Shown here: one piece after another, positions 1 to 9,819 of the stretch
Layout: the number at the start of each line of letters is the position of its first letter
Numbering within the stretch: position 1 is the stretch's first letter
Assembly: GCF_003591035.1 (NCBI RefSeq)
Contig: NZ_QYUO01000003.1
Span: forward strand, 1,178,001-1,242,000
Length of the DNA stretch: 64,000 nt
Direction of reading: 5' to 3'
DNA from: Noviherbaspirillum saxi
Lineage (GTDB): Bacteria; Pseudomonadota; Gammaproteobacteria; Burkholderiales; Burkholderiaceae_D
Position numbers and translations under genes: made by a program
The notes under the pieces: model-generated
Seen by the model: the letters and a program-made list of their open reading frames with translations, nothing else
Told to the model about the DNA's origin: nothing
Database searches by the model: none

Positions 1-528
1 GACTCGATTGCGCTACGTGCGGGTACAAACAAACGCTTGCTTTATTACTACTTCGGGAACAAAGAAGCCCTTTTCCAAGCTGTCCTCGAGCGCGCCTATG
101 CCAATATACGTACGGCAGAACGCGCACTGTGCCTCGATGAACTCAATCCGGTGGAGGCCATTCGGCAACTGGTCTCATTTACCTGGCATTACTACATCAC
201 TCACCCGGAATTCCTTACGCTCCTTAACAGTGAAAACCTGCATCAGGCTGTCCACTTGAAGCAGTCCACTGCGATTAAGGAAATGAACTCCCCGCTGATT
301 GCTACTTTAGATACCGTGCTGGAAAAAGGTCGGACCGCAGGTTTGTTTCGGTCTGGCGTTGACCCGCTGCAACTGTATATATCAATCGCCGCCATGTCGT
401 TTTTTTATCTATCAAACCACTATACGCTCTCAGCCGTGTTCGGCCGTGATCTGCGGCATCCGAAAGCGGAAGCGGAAAGGCTTTCTCACATGACCGATCT
501 TGTACTCGGATATCTGTTGCGTGAATGA
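1..528 (+). CDS. TetR-family transcriptional regulator (5' end missing)
   Basis: The reading frame is open from the first base of the window, so the N-terminus lies outside it. The visible start reads through the tail of a TetR helix-turn-helix (an LYYYFGNKEALF motif, the classic 'YYHFxsKeeLf' recognition-helix signature), followed by about 150 residues of helical ligand-binding domain. An internal TTG or ATG should not be taken as the start, because the HTH upstream is in frame. It is a DNA-binding repressor of unknown ligand. The isocitrate dehydrogenase gene follows 82 bp downstream on the same strand, but nothing links the two functionally. Family is clear; target is unknown. Confidence 0.9.
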   Translation, partial: DSIALRAGTNKRLLYYYFGNKEALFQAVLERAYANIRTAERALCLDELNPVEAIRQLVSFTWHYYITHPEFLTLLNSENLHQAVHLKQSTAIKEMNSPLIATLDTVLEKGRTAGLFRSGVDPLQLYISIAAMSFFYLSNHYTLSAVFGRDLRHPKAEAERLSHMTDLVLGYLLRE

Positions 529-610
529 TAGGTGTATCGAGGGAGCCATGTCGTCCACCGTTTGACCGTCAGTCCAATCCTTAAACCTTTTTAAATACCG
601 GAAAAAGCGC

Positions 611-2845
611 ATGAACAGCGATTCGACCATCATCTACACGCTAACCGACGAGGCGCCCCTCTTGGCGACCCACGCATTCCTGCCAATCGTCAGCACCTTC
701 ACCAAGCCGGCTGGTATCCGCATTGAACAGAGCGACATCTCGGTCGCGGCACGAATTCTTGGTAACTTTTCCGAGTATCTGACGCCCGAGCAGCGTGTCC
801 CGGACACGCTCGCGGAACTGGGAAAGAAGACCCTCGAGCCAGACGCCAACATCATCAAGTTGCCCAATGTCAGCGCATCGATGCCCCAGCTGATGGCAGC
901 AATCAGGGAACTGCAGGGCAAGGGCTACAATATTCCAGACTATCCTGCGGACCCCAAGACCGACGAAGAAAAGGAAATCAAAGCTCGCTACGGCAAGTGC
1001 ATCGGCTCCGCCGTCAACCCGGTCCTGCGCGAAGGCAACTCCGATCGCCGGGCGCCACGTGCGGTCAAGGAGTACGCACGAAAAAATCCTCATTCAATGG
1101 GCGAATGGTCACAGGCTTCTCGCACTCACGTGTCGCACATGCACGATGGCGATTTTTATCACGGCGAGAAGTCAATGACGCTGGACCGTGCGCGAGACGT
1201 CAAGATGGAGCTCATCACCAAGAGCGGCAACACGCTGACCCTGAAACCGAAGGTGGCGCTGCAGGCCGGCGAGATCATCGACTCGATGTTCTTGAGCTGC
1301 AAGGCGTTACGCAAGTTCTACGAACGCCAGATCGAAGACGCACGCAAGTCCGGCGTCATGTTCTCGCTGCACGTCAAAGCCACCATGATGAAGGTATCCC
1401 ACCCCATCGTATTCGGCCACTGTGTACGGATCTTCTACAAGGAAGCGTTTGAGAAACACGGCGCGCTGTTCGACAGCCTGGGCGTGAACGTCAACAATGG
1501 CATGGTCGATTTGTACAACAAGCTTGCCAAGCTTCCCGATTCGCAGCGCGAAGAGGTCATGCGCGACATCCACGCCTGCCATGAGAACCGGCCGGAACTC
1601 GCGATGGTCGATTCCGCCAAGGGCATCACGAACTTCCATTCTCCCAGTGACGTCATCGTCGATGCCTCGATGCCGGCGATGATTCGTGCCGGCGGCAAGA
1701 TGTACGGCGCCGACGGCCGGCTCAAGGAAGTCAAGGCGGTGATGCCAGAGAGCACATTCGCACGCATCTACCAGGAGATCATCAACTTTTGCAAATGGCA
1801 TGGCGCGTTCGACCCGCGTACGATGGGCACCGTGCCCAACGTGGGCCTGATGGCGCAGCAGGCGGAGGAATACGGTTCGCACGACAAGACCTTCGAGATC
1901 CCGGAGGACGGTGTGGCCAATATCACTGATCTGGAAACCGGCGAAGTGCTGCTGAAGCAGAATGTCGAACAGGGCGACATCTGGCGCATGTGCCAGGTCA
2001 AGGATGAGCCTATCCGCGACTGGGTGAAGCTCGCGGTCACGCGCTGCCGCAATTCGGGCATGCCGGCCGTATTCTGGCTCGATTCCTACCGTCCGCACGA
2101 GAACGAGCTGATCAAGAAGGTCAAGGCCTATCTGAAGGACCACGATACCAGCGGACTGGATATCCAGATCATGTCGCAGGTACGCGCAATGCGCTACACC
2201 CTCGAACGCGTGTACCGGGGCCTCGATACGATTTCTGTCACCGGTAACATCCTGCGTGACTACCTGACCGACCTGTTCCCGATCCTGGAATTAGGTACAA
2301 GCGCAAAGATGCTGTCCGTCGTGCCGCTGATGGCGGGCGGCGGCCTCTATGAAACCGGAGCCGGCGGTTCTGCTCCCAAGCATGTGCAACAGTTGGTTGA
2401 GGAGAACCACCTGCGCTGGGACTCGCTGGGTGAGTTTCTCGCGCTGGCGGTAAGTCTTGAAGATCTGGGTATCAAGACCGGCAACGTCAAGTCAACAACC
2501 CTCGCCAAGACGCTGGACGCCGCTACCGGCAGGCTGCTAGAGAACCGGAAGTCTCCTTCGCCCAAGACCGGCGAGCTTGACAATCGCGGTAGCCAGTTCT
2601 ATCTGGCCATGTACTGGGCACAGGAATTGGCCGCTCAAAAGGAAGACGCCGAACTTGCCGCTTACTTTGCTCCGCTGGCAAAAGCACTCACCGACAATGA
2701 ACAAAAGATCGTCGCCGAGCTGATCGAGGTGCAAGGCAAGCCGGTGGACATTGGCGGCTACTACAAAGCTGATGACGCTAAAGTGAAGGCCGTGATGCGT
2801 CCGAGCGCAACATTCAACTCATCATTGAAGGTAGTAAGCCTCTAA
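611..2845 (+). CDS. icd: NADP-dependent isocitrate dehydrogenase, monomeric type
   Basis: Encodes 744 residues, the usual length of the monomeric isocitrate dehydrogenase family (about 740), which is unrelated in length to the ~415-residue dimeric enzyme. The start [20 protein letters not shown], the block near residues 130-150 with [16 protein letters not shown], and the C-terminal [18 protein letters not shown] tail are all typical. It oxidatively decarboxylates isocitrate to 2-oxoglutarate in the cytoplasmic TCA cycle, producing NADPH. It is a stand-alone gene: the upstream TetR and downstream LysM lipoprotein do not form an operon with it, and a hairpin follows its stop codon. Confidence 0.96.
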   Translation: MNSDSTIIYTLTDEAPLLATHAFLPIVSTFTKPAGIRIEQSDISVAARILGNFSEYLTPEQRVPDTLAELGKKTLEPDANIIKLPNVSASMPQLMAAIRELQGKGYNIPDYPADPKTDEEKEIKARYGKCIGSAVNPVLREGNSDRRAPRAVKEYARKNPHSMGEWSQASRTHVSHMHDGDFYHGEKSMTLDRARDVKMELITKSGNTLTLKPKVALQAGEIIDSMFLSCKALRKFYERQIEDARKSGVMFSLHVKATMMKVSHPIVFGHCVRIFYKEAFEKHGALFDSLGVNVNNGMVDLYNKLAKLPDSQREEVMRDIHACHENRPELAMVDSAKGITNFHSPSDVIVDASMPAMIRAGGKMYGADGRLKEVKAVMPESTFARIYQEIINFCKWHGAFDPRTMGTVPNVGLMAQQAEEYGSHDKTFEIPEDGVANITDLETGEVLLKQNVEQGDIWRMCQVKDEPIRDWVKLAVTRCRNSGMPAVFWLDSYRPHENELIKKVKAYLKDHDTSGLDIQIMSQVRAMRYTLERVYRGLDTISVTGNILRDYLTDLFPILELGTSAKMLSVVPLMAGGGLYETGAGGSAPKHVQQLVEENHLRWDSLGEFLALAVSLEDLGIKTGNVKSTTLAKTLDAATGRLLENRKSPSPKTGELDNRGSQFYLAMYWAQELAAQKEDAELAAYFAPLAKALTDNEQKIVAELIEVQGKPVDIGGYYKADDAKVKAVMRPSATFNSSLKVVSL

Positions 2846-2887
2846 ACGTTGGCTTATTTGATCAAAACAATTTGAAAGAGACAAACG

Positions 2888-2915
2888 CTCGGTATCACGC
2901 AGGAATGATACCGAG
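2888..2915 (+). terminator. Hairpin after icd, probable terminator
   Basis: A perfect 10-bp inverted repeat (CTCGGTATCA / TGATACCGAG) with an 8-nt loop starts 43 bases after the icd stop. There is no U-tract, so it may act as a weak or factor-dependent terminator or as an mRNA 3'-end stabiliser. Confidence 0.5.
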
Positions 2916-3267
2916 ACCCAGTGAGGAGGTCGGGGCCGACGAGACTGAAACCGTCATCCTTCTACGGCGAGCACATTTACACACGCAAGCTGGATTCGGT
3001 TAATTGAGCCTCGTCTTCTCCATGAATAGGTCAAAGAATAGGACTATGCTGATTGTTAAATCCGCTGTGCCGTTGAATACCGTAATGGATTAGCCACTTA
3101 AAGTTATTGTTCACCACGTGATACATCCTTGACGGCCATTCGGTGCACTATTTGAAAATACTCATGGCGAGATGACAGCGGGCTTGCGCAACACCGACGA
3201 AGCGTTGCTCCAAGCCGCTGAAATCGACTTCGAGGAATTTTCCAATCAAATCGCTGGCTGCGATTTA

Positions 3268-3293
3268 CTATGCGGCGTGAATGGATAAAGTCA
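3268..3293 (+). repeat. 26-bp direct repeat, copy 1
   Basis: Reads ctatgcggcgtga-A-tggataaagtca. The same 26 bases with one mismatch (G for A) occur at 4671-4696, so the two copies bracket the LysM lipoprotein gene and its upstream region. This could be a duplication or recombination footprint. Confidence 0.7.
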
Positions 3294-3295
3294 AG

Positions 3296-4357
3296 TCAGG
3301 AACTGGCGTCTGAAAGCTTGAGGGTCTGGCCTGGGTAGATCCGGTCAGGATTCTCGATATTGTTCCACTTCAGGAGGTCTTGCGGTTTCACGCCGTGTTT
3401 GCGCGCAATGCCACCCAGCGTATCGCCCGCCGCCACAGTGTAAGCGCCGGAAGCACCGGAAGCTCCTCCGGCAGTGCCGGAAGCGCCGGAAGCGCTGGTA
3501 GTTCCGGAAGCATCGCCACTGGAAGGCTTCGCCGGTTCAGCAGCTGAGCTTGCTGGTGCACCGGAAGTAGGAGGCATACCTGAGGCCGCTGACTCGCCTG
3601 CGGTTGCTGGTGCACCGGAAGTTGGAGACGTACCTGAGGCTGCTGACTCACCTGCGGTTGCTGGTGCACCGGAAGTTGGAGACGTACCTGAGGCTGCTGA
3701 CCCACCTGCGGTTGCTGATGCACCGGAAGTAGGAGGCATACCTGAGGCTGCTGACTCACCTGCGGTTGCTGGTGCACCGGAAGTAGGAGGCATACCTGAG
3801 GCCGCTGACTCACCTGCGGTCGCTGGTGCACCGGAAGTAGGAGACGTACCTGAGGCCGCTGACCCACCTGCGGTTGCTGATGCACCGGAAGTAGGAGGCA
3901 TACCTGATGAGGCCGCTGACTCGCCTGCGGTTGCTGATGCACCGGAAGTAGGAGGCATACCTGATGAGGCTGCTGACTCGCCTGCGGTTGCTGGTGCACC
4001 GGAAGTTGGAGGCATACCTGATGAGGCTGCTGACTCGCCTGCGGTTGCTGGTGCACCGGAAGTTGGAGGCATACCTGAGGCTGCTGACTCGCCTGCGGTT
4101 GCTGGTGCACCGGAAGTTGGAGACGTACCTGAGGTCGCTGGCGCGCCGGAAGTCGCTGGCGCACCTGAAGTTGCTGGTGGTGTACTTTCGGTTGAAGGCG
4201 CACTTGAGGTCGCCGGGGGAGTTGCTGGCATGCTGGAGGTTGCCGGTGCGCTGGAGGTTGCCGGCGCGCCAGCAGGCGCGGTGGAAGCAGCTTCTTGCTT
4301 CCGTTCGCAGGCAAACAACAGGGGAAGCAGAAATACAATGAGAGGATAACGTTTCAT
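3296..4357 (-). CDS. LysM-domain lipoprotein with a long Ala/Thr/Ser/Gly/Pro-rich tandem repeat
   Basis: 353 residues in three parts. Residues 1-17 are a lipoprotein signal peptide with lipobox LLFAC, predicting lipidation at Cys17. Residues 18-266 are low-complexity and include ten near-identical 18-19-residue repeats of the form APATAGESAASGMPPTSG. Residues 306-349 are one LysM domain (YTVAAGDTLGGIARKHGV...NPDRIYPGQTLKL), which binds peptidoglycan glycan chains. The likely role is an envelope protein with a long flexible spacer between a lipid anchor and a wall-binding domain, but function is unproven. The repeat is a minisatellite and copy number probably varies between strains. The antisense strand is open only because of the repeat. 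Confidence 0.85.
   Translation of the reverse strand: MKRYPLIVFLLPLLFACERKQEAASTAPAGAPATSSAPATSSMPATPPATSSAPSTESTPPATSGAPATSGAPATSGTSPTSGAPATAGESAASGMPPTSGAPATAGESAASSGMPPTSGAPATAGESAASSGMPPTSGASATAGESAASSGMPPTSGASATAGGSAASGTSPTSGAPATAGESAASGMPPTSGAPATAGESAASGMPPTSGASATAGGSAASGTSPTSGAPATAGESAASGTSPTSGAPATAGESAASGMPPTSGAPASSAAEPAKPSSGDASGTTSASGASGTAGGASGASGAYTVAAGDTLGGIARKHGVKPQDLLKWNNIENPDRIYPGQTLKLSDASS
3560..4108 (-). repeat. 54/57-bp tandem repeat array (10 units) inside the LysM lipoprotein gene
   Basis: Ten head-to-tail units: seven of 54 bp and three of 57 bp, the longer ones adding one Ser codon (SSG instead of SG). Units fall into a few sequence classes (GMPPTSG or GTSPTSG; APATAGES or ASATAGGS), suggesting unit shuffling by slippage or unequal recombination. 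All unit lengths are multiples of three, so copy-number change keeps the frame. Confidence 0.9.
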
Positions 4358-4719
4358 GATCTGATTCCTTTTTCCGGAAGATCCCGATCGGCATTAAGCT
4401 ATCAGACACAGGCCGCACCGTCAGGCCCTGCCCAGACTATCAAATTTTTGATTGACAGGCTGCGCAAAAGTTCCTGATCAAGCTGGCCGGCTCAACCTAG
4501 CACTAGCGCCATGGCAACTCGTCCCTTCTTGTTTCACTTGCTCTTTTGACGGGAAGCATCGGTGCGTTCATGCAAGGCCAACTTCGTAATGTAGGCAAAA
4601 GCTTGGTCCTCGCCTTCCAGCAGGCTGAACGGTTGCCTACATTAGACGATGCCCTCGCCGATGCGCTTTGCTATGCGGCGTGAGTGGATAAAGTCATGCT
4701 GAGGCTTGCCGCATAAAAA
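4358..4719. other. Intergenic region with a possible gene remnant
   Basis: Holds the promoter region of the LysM gene on the minus strand. On the plus strand, 4570-4683 is an open stretch (MQGQLRNVGKSLVLAFQQAE onward, ending ADALCYAA and stop) of 37 codons that I do not recognise. Its end overlaps the second 26-bp direct repeat. No complete gene or RNA is visible. Confidence 0.35.
4671..4696 (+). repeat. 26-bp direct repeat, copy 2
   Basis: Second copy of the repeat at 3268-3293 (25 of 26 bases identical). It lies just before the 3' end of tctA. Confidence 0.7.
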
Positions 4720-6231
4720 TCATGCCGCCGACAACGCCTGACGCCGATTCCTCACGAGCAGGCGGTACATCAACGGCACCGAAACTACCGCTGCAGCGCA
4801 GATCCATAAGCTGATCGAGATCGGACTTTCCCACAGGATGGCCAGTTCGCCGTTGGTGATCGACAGCGCGCGGCGCAGGTTCTGCTCCATCATGCCGCCG
4901 AGCACAAAGCCGAGGATCAGCGGCGCCATCGGCACATCGCATTTGCGCAGCAGATAACCAACGATGCCAAGCAGCGACATCAGCACCAGATCGAAGGTGG
5001 TCGCATGCACCGAGTACACACCGACCGCGCTGATCGCGAGAATGCCTGGCACCAGCGACCAGTTCGGCACATTCAGCATGCGGGTGAAAACGCCGACCAG
5101 CGGGATGTTCATCACCAGCAGGATCACGTTGCCGATGAACATGGACGCGATCAATCCCCACACCAGGCCAGGCTGTTGCTCGAACAAGGCCGGTCCCGGT
5201 GTGATGTTGTACAAGGTTAGCGCGCCCATCATCACCGCTGTCGTGCTGGAGCCCGGCACGCCGAGCGTGAGCATCGGCACGAAGGAGCCGTTGGCGGATG
5301 CATTGTTGGCCGCTTCAGGCGCGGCAACGCCGCGGATATCGCCCTGGCCGAACGTGCCTTCCTTGTCGGTCAGACGCTTCTCCATCGAATAGGCGATGGC
5401 GCTGGCAACGGTCGCGCCCGCCCCCGGCAGCACGCCGACGATAAAGCCCACCACCGATGAACGCAGCGTCCCCCACCAGGTCAGCGCAAATTCTTTCCTG
5501 TTGAACAGCGTGCGGCCGGTGTTGGGAATGGTCGCGCCGCCATGCACCGCGCCTTCCAGCATCAGCAGAATTTCGCTGATCGAGAACAGACCGATCACCA
5601 CCACGATGAACTGGATGCCGTCTGACAAGTGCACCGAATCGAAAGTAAAACGATACACGCCGGAATTGGGATCGACGCCGATGGTGGATAGCGCCAGTCC
5701 AATGGCCGTGGCGAGCAATGCCTTGACCGGCTTGTCGCCGACCAGCCCGGCGAGGCAGGCGAAGGAAAATACCATCAGCGCAAAGTATTCGGCGGGACCG
5801 AATGCCAGCGCCCATTTGGCAAGAAAAGGCATGGCGATCACCAGACCGGCGGTGGCAACCATCGAGCCGACGAACGAACTCCACGCGGAGATCGACAGTG
5901 CCACGCCGCCCAATCCCTTGCGAGCCATAGGGTAGCCGTCGAGCGCAGTCATGATGGCGGAGGCGTCGCCCGGCACGTTGAGCAGGATGGACGAGATTCG
6001 CCCGCCGTATTCGCAGCCGATATACACAGCTGCCAGCAGAATCAGCGCGGTCTCCGGCGGCAGCTTGAGCGCGAACGCCAAAGGCAGCAGCAGCGCCACG
6101 CCATTGATCGGCCCGAGCCCAGGCAGCAGCCCCACTACCGTGCCGATGAACGCGCCCAGCGTCGCCACCAGCAGGTTGATCGGCTGCAGCGCGACGCCGA
6201 AGCCGGTTGCCAGATAAGACAGGATATCCAT
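4720..6231 (-). CDS. tctA: Tripartite tricarboxylate transporter, large permease subunit TctA
   Basis: 503 residues, the normal TctA length, with about a dozen hydrophobic segments. The N-terminal block (GTVVGLLPGLGPINGVALLLP region, residues 31-50) is the conserved TctA signature; a second PGAGATVASAIAY block near residue 265 fits the internal repeat of the family. It forms the solute channel in the inner membrane and takes substrate from the periplasmic TctC receptor, driven by an ion gradient. Its start overlaps the tctB stop by one base, so the two are translationally coupled. It is the last gene of tctDE-tctCBA, all on the minus strand. Confidence 0.95.
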   Translation of the reverse strand: MDILSYLATGFGVALQPINLLVATLGAFIGTVVGLLPGLGPINGVALLLPLAFALKLPPETALILLAAVYIGCEYGGRISSILLNVPGDASAIMTALDGYPMARKGLGGVALSISAWSSFVGSMVATAGLVIAMPFLAKWALAFGPAEYFALMVFSFACLAGLVGDKPVKALLATAIGLALSTIGVDPNSGVYRFTFDSVHLSDGIQFIVVVIGLFSISEILLMLEGAVHGGATIPNTGRTLFNRKEFALTWWGTLRSSVVGFIVGVLPGAGATVASAIAYSMEKRLTDKEGTFGQGDIRGVAAPEAANNASANGSFVPMLTLGVPGSSTTAVMMGALTLYNITPGPALFEQQPGLVWGLIASMFIGNVILLVMNIPLVGVFTRMLNVPNWSLVPGILAISAVGVYSVHATTFDLVLMSLLGIVGYLLRKCDVPMAPLILGFVLGGMMEQNLRRALSITNGELAILWESPISISLWICAAAVVSVPLMYRLLVRNRRQALSAA

Positions 6232-6683
6232 TACAACCCCACTTGCGTTACAACCGGCTGCAATACGCCCCAGGGCAATACGACATCCAGCAATTTATCG
6301 AACAACAGGTAAAGTACAACGCTCATGCCTGCGCCGGCCAGTGCGCATTGCCGCCAGCTGCCGCCGAAAACGCGTCCAACCGGTAGTGTCATCACGAAGG
6401 TGGCAAGCATGAAGCCCAGCAGTTGGAACAGCAATGCGTAGATCAGAATCGCCGCAACGCACCAGGTCACCTTCGGCAGGTAGCTGCCGCGCCCGAAGCT
6501 CGCTGCAGGGCCGGGCCGCGCAGCCAGCCATGCGCCGCATCCGGTCATAAGAACAGTCAGTAGCAAGGGAAAGGCGCGCGGCCCGACCGGTTCGTATTCC
6601 ACCGGCGCGGCATAGTCCCACGCCGCCAGTCCCATCGCGCCGCCGACCAGCATCGCCATGATGCCGAGAATGCGGTCGCTCAT
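6231..6683 (-). CDS. tctB: Tripartite tricarboxylate transporter, small permease subunit TctB
   Basis: 150 residues with four predicted transmembrane segments, matching the TctB family in length and topology (GAMGLAAWDY early and a hydrophobic pair near residues 77-97). It is the small membrane subunit that assembles with TctA. Its start overlaps the tctC stop by four bases (ATGA), typical of a tightly coupled operon. Confidence 0.93.
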   Translation of the reverse strand: MSDRILGIMAMLVGGAMGLAAWDYAAPVEYEPVGPRAFPLLLTVLMTGCGAWLAARPGPAASFGRGSYLPKVTWCVAAILIYALLFQLLGFMLATFVMTLPVGRVFGGSWRQCALAGAGMSVVLYLLFDKLLDVVLPWGVLQPVVTQVGL

Positions 6684-7654
6684 TTCGTGCCGACCAGGCC
6701 GAAGTCGGCAGCCAGCTTCCGATACTGCTGCGTGTAGCGCTTGACGTAGACATCAAGCTGGGTGCCGGTCATCGAGAACGGGTACAATCCGCGCTCTGCG
6801 CGCAGCTTGTCGAACTCAGGCGTACGCATGGCCTTGTTGAATGCCTCGGTCCACGCGTTGAAATCCGCATCACTGACCTTCGGTCCCATGTAGAAGCCGC
6901 GTACGATCGGCCATTCGACATCGAAACCCTGTTCCTTGGCAGTCGGTACCTCGGACAGCATGCCAGGCAGCCGCTTGTCGGACAGGACCGCGAGTACGCG
7001 AATATTCGCGCCCGCCTTGATTTGCGAAGCAGCTTCCGAAGCGTCGCCCGAATACACGTGCACATGGCCGCCCTGCAAGGCCGCGATACCTTCGCCGCCG
7101 CCTTCGAAGGCGACGAAACGCATGGCCTTGTGGCTCACACCAGCGGCCTTCGCGGTCAGCGCGGCCTTCATCCAGTCCTGGCTGCCGACGGTGCCGCCGG
7201 CGCCGAACACGACCTTGGTGGAATCGGCTTTCAGCGCTGCCGCCAGATCTTTCAGGTCTTTGTAAGGCGAATCCTTGCGTACGACCACCGCACCATAGTC
7301 AGCGCCGATGATGGACAACCAGCGCACGTCGCTGTCGGAATATTTGCCGAACTTGCCCTGCGCCAGATTGAGCAGCGAGCCGCCGGAGAAGGCGACGATG
7401 GTATTGGCCTCGGCCGGACGCTGCGCGACGATGGCGTTGTACGCGACCGCGCCGATACCACCCGGCATGTAAGTGACGCGCATCGGATCCTTGATCGCCT
7501 GCGCATCTGCCAGCGCAGTTTGCGCCAGCTTACAGGTGAGGTCGAAACCGCCGCCCGGTTTGGCTGCCGCAATGCATTCAGGTTTATCGAGCGGGCCCGC
7601 GACGACCGGGCCAAAGGAAAGGGACAGCGCCATCAGGCACAGAAATTTTTTCAT
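6680..7654 (-). CDS. tctC: Periplasmic substrate-binding receptor TctC (Bug family)
   Basis: 324 residues with a clear Sec signal peptide (MKKFLCLMALSLSFGPVVA). The mature protein has the Bug/TctC fold motifs: the early AAKPGGGFDLTC substrate loop, VTYMPGGIGAVAYNAI and a GGTVGSQDW segment. It captures a carboxylate in the periplasm and delivers it to TctAB. The start is supported by AGGAG 6 bases upstream. It lies 51 bp after tctE on the same strand, so all five genes probably form one transcription unit. The exact substrate (citrate or another di/tricarboxylate) cannot be read from sequence. Confidence 0.93.
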   Translation of the reverse strand: MKKFLCLMALSLSFGPVVAGPLDKPECIAAAKPGGGFDLTCKLAQTALADAQAIKDPMRVTYMPGGIGAVAYNAIVAQRPAEANTIVAFSGGSLLNLAQGKFGKYSDSDVRWLSIIGADYGAVVVRKDSPYKDLKDLAAALKADSTKVVFGAGGTVGSQDWMKAALTAKAAGVSHKAMRFVAFEGGGEGIAALQGGHVHVYSGDASEAASQIKAGANIRVLAVLSDKRLPGMLSEVPTAKEQGFDVEWPIVRGFYMGPKVSDADFNAWTEAFNKAMRTPEFDKLRAERGLYPFSMTGTQLDVYVKRYTQQYRKLAADFGLVGTK

Positions 7655-7705
7655 TGCAGTCTCCTAGTCATGAGTTGTTTTATCGACGCATTGCCCGCGT
7701 CTTGG

Positions 7706-9154
7706 TCATGACTGTAGCAATGCGATCCTTTCAATCGCCTGTCGATTTTCGACAGTGGCCAGTTGCAGATACAAGGTCGCCACGCAGCCGGTTCCTGTTG
7801 CGACATTGGCAATAACGAGTTTTCCGCCGCACTGCTCGACTACCGCGCGTGCAATCGCCAAGCCGAGGCCGGAGCCGCCCAAGGTCGTATTGCGCGCGCG
7901 AAAGAAGCGCTCGCCCATGCGCGGCAACTGGTCCAGCGGAATACCCGGACCATCGTCGGTCACCGCAAACCACGCATTGCCGCACGACTGTCCGAGCCGG
8001 ATCGATACATGACCTCGCTCGGGCGCAAAGCGTATCGCGTTGTGCAATAGGTTCAACGCCGCTTCGCGCAATAACCCGGCGTCGCCGAGCACAGGCAACG
8101 GTTTTTCCGGCGCATCGAAGGCAAGGTCAATCTGCTTTTCGCGCGCAGGCAACACCATCTCACGCGCCACCTGCTCCGCCAGAGATTGCAGGTCGACCGT
8201 TGAAATCGTCACCTCCGCCGCATCGGCCCGCGCCAGCGACAGCATCTGGTTGGTCCGGTGCGTGGCATCGTCCAGCTGTCTCGATATCGCGCCCAGCGCC
8301 TGCTTCACATTGTCCGGATCGATTTCTCGCAACGCATAATCAAGCTGGGTACGCAGCGTCGCCAGCGGCGTGCGCAACTGATGCGACGCATCGTCGACGA
8401 AGCGTCCGCGCGCATCCATGATTTGCTGGGTGCGCGCCATGTGCAGATTGATCGCCTCCACCAGTGGCCGCACATCGACCGGCACCGAAGCGGCATCGAT
8501 TGGCGTGAGATCGAGCGGCGAACGCGAGCTCACCTCGTCACGCAGGCGAACCAGAGGTTGGATCGTCAGGTTCAGCACCAACGCCAGCAAACCGCCTGCC
8601 GCAAGCAGGAAAACGATATCGCGTCGTGCCGCCTGCCATACCAGTTTGTCGATGAACTCGGAGCGTGATGTGAGCGTTTCGGCAACCTTGATCACGATGC
8701 GTTGCTGCATGTTTGCACTGGCACCCACAGGCTTGTCGAGCTTGCGCGCGTAAGCGCCGATTCTTACCTTGTCGCCGAAATACTCGGCATCGTAGAAATA
8801 CGGGACGCGCGACTTCAGCGCGACCGGCGGAAGCGGCAGGTCTGGGCTGCCTACGCCGGTCAGGCCGTCTTCCGTGCTGACATAGAAATGCACCTGGCCG
8901 GCGGCGGTCAACTCGAAAAATTCCAGCATCGTATATGGCAGCTCGACTGCGACGCCGCCCGATTCAGTGGAAATATTGGCATCGATCGCCTTGATCGCGC
9001 CGAACAGCGAGCGGTCGTACGCGGAATTGGCAGCGTCAACCGCAGTGCGATAAGTGGTCCAGAATTCAATCGCACCGATCAAGGCCAACACCGGCACCAG
9101 CAGCGTCAATACGGTACGCTTCAGGCTCCAGCGGAATAGCATTCCGTGACGCAT
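7706..9154 (-). CDS. tctE: Sensor histidine kinase TctE
   Basis: 482 residues: an N-terminal transmembrane segment (about 12-30), a periplasmic sensor region, a second membrane segment (about 172-195), then a HisKA domain with the phospho-acceptor His in FVDDASHQLRTPLATLR, and an ATPase domain with N box (NLLHNAIRF), G1 (DDGPGIP) and G2 (GSGLGLAI). It senses external carboxylate and phosphorylates TctD. The start overlaps the tctD stop (TGATG), so the pair is co-translated. The TctE assignment rests on adjacency to tctCBA as well as the kinase architecture. Confidence 0.92.
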   Translation of the reverse strand: MRHGMLFRWSLKRTVLTLLVPVLALIGAIEFWTTYRTAVDAANSAYDRSLFGAIKAIDANISTESGGVAVELPYTMLEFFELTAAGQVHFYVSTEDGLTGVGSPDLPLPPVALKSRVPYFYDAEYFGDKVRIGAYARKLDKPVGASANMQQRIVIKVAETLTSRSEFIDKLVWQAARRDIVFLLAAGGLLALVLNLTIQPLVRLRDEVSSRSPLDLTPIDAASVPVDVRPLVEAINLHMARTQQIMDARGRFVDDASHQLRTPLATLRTQLDYALREIDPDNVKQALGAISRQLDDATHRTNQMLSLARADAAEVTISTVDLQSLAEQVAREMVLPAREKQIDLAFDAPEKPLPVLGDAGLLREAALNLLHNAIRFAPERGHVSIRLGQSCGNAWFAVTDDGPGIPLDQLPRMGERFFRARNTTLGGSGLGLAIARAVVEQCGGKLVIANVATGTGCVATLYLQLATVENRQAIERIALLQS

Positions 9155-9819
9155 CAGCGGTGTTCCAGCAGGTAGCCCAGTCCACGCAGCGTAACGATGT
9201 GCAACGCACTACCCTCCAGTTTCTTGCGTACGCGATAGATCAGCACCTCGACCGCCTCCGGCATCGCATCGACATCGTCTTCAAAGATCTTGTCGTAGAT
9301 GTCTTTCTTCGACAGCGGCTCGCCGCTGCACTGAATCAACGCGTACAACAGCGCATGTTCGCGCTTGGAGAGCGAGAGCGGCTTGTCGTCCAGCGTGAAC
9401 TGGCGTGTCACGGCATCGAATGCAAGCGGCCCACATGCCATGCGCGGATGTTCGCTACCGCGCGCGCGACGGATCAGCGCGCTCAGCCGCGCTTCCAGTT
9501 CGTCGATCGCGAATGGTTTCGCCATGAAATCATCGGCGCCCTTCTTCAGCGTGCTCACGCGTTCCATCAGCGAGTCGCGCGCGGTCAGGATCAGCACCGG
9601 CAATCGCATATCGATCTCGCGCAGCCTTGCCAGCACCGTATGGCCGTCGATGCCGGGCAGGCCGAGATCAAGAATCAGCGCGTCGTACTTGACCTGGCGG
9701 GCGCTGTTTTCCACCAGACGTCCGTCGGCGATCCAGTCAACGATATAACCGTTCTGCTTGAGCGCGCGGCATAGCCAGTTCGCCAATTCGTGTTCATCTT
9801 CTGCAAGTAATAATCGCAT
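9154..9819 (-). CDS. tctD: Response regulator TctD (OmpR/PhoB type)
   Basis: 221 residues. The receiver domain has the acidic pair in LLLAEDEHE, the phospho-acceptor Asp in ALILDLGLPGIDG and the conserved Lys in ADDFMAKPF. A C-terminal winged helix ends with VLIYRVRKKLEG and TLRGLGYLLE. It is expected to activate tctCBA once phosphorylated by TctE. I chose the ATG at 9819 rather than the one at 9837 because a GAGGGG ribosome-binding site lies 9 bases upstream of 9819, whereas the 9837 ATG overlaps that site. Confidence 0.93.
   Translation of the reverse strand: MRLLLAEDEHELANWLCRALKQNGYIVDWIADGRLVENSARQVKYDALILDLGLPGIDGHTVLARLREIDMRLPVLILTARDSLMERVSTLKKGADDFMAKPFAIDELEARLSALIRRARGSEHPRMACGPLAFDAVTRQFTLDDKPLSLSKREHALLYALIQCSGEPLSKKDIYDKIFEDDVDAMPEAVEVLIYRVRKKLEGSALHIVTLRGLGYLLEHR

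Larger units (their letters stand above)
2846..3295. other. Intergenic region with a gene-end remnant
   Basis: After the icd hairpin no complete gene is visible. From about 3152 to 3288 a plus-strand frame without an obvious start reads like the tail of a degraded gene (ENTHGEMTAGLRNTDEALLQ and onward) and stops just before the LysM gene. The end of this stretch carries one copy of a 26-bp direct repeat that recurs at 4671. Confidence 0.4.

Noticed and set aside
3474..4349. Plus-strand frame of 291 codons opposite the LysM lipoprotein
   Set aside because: It is an antisense shadow of the minisatellite; the minus frame has a signal peptide, lipobox and LysM domain.
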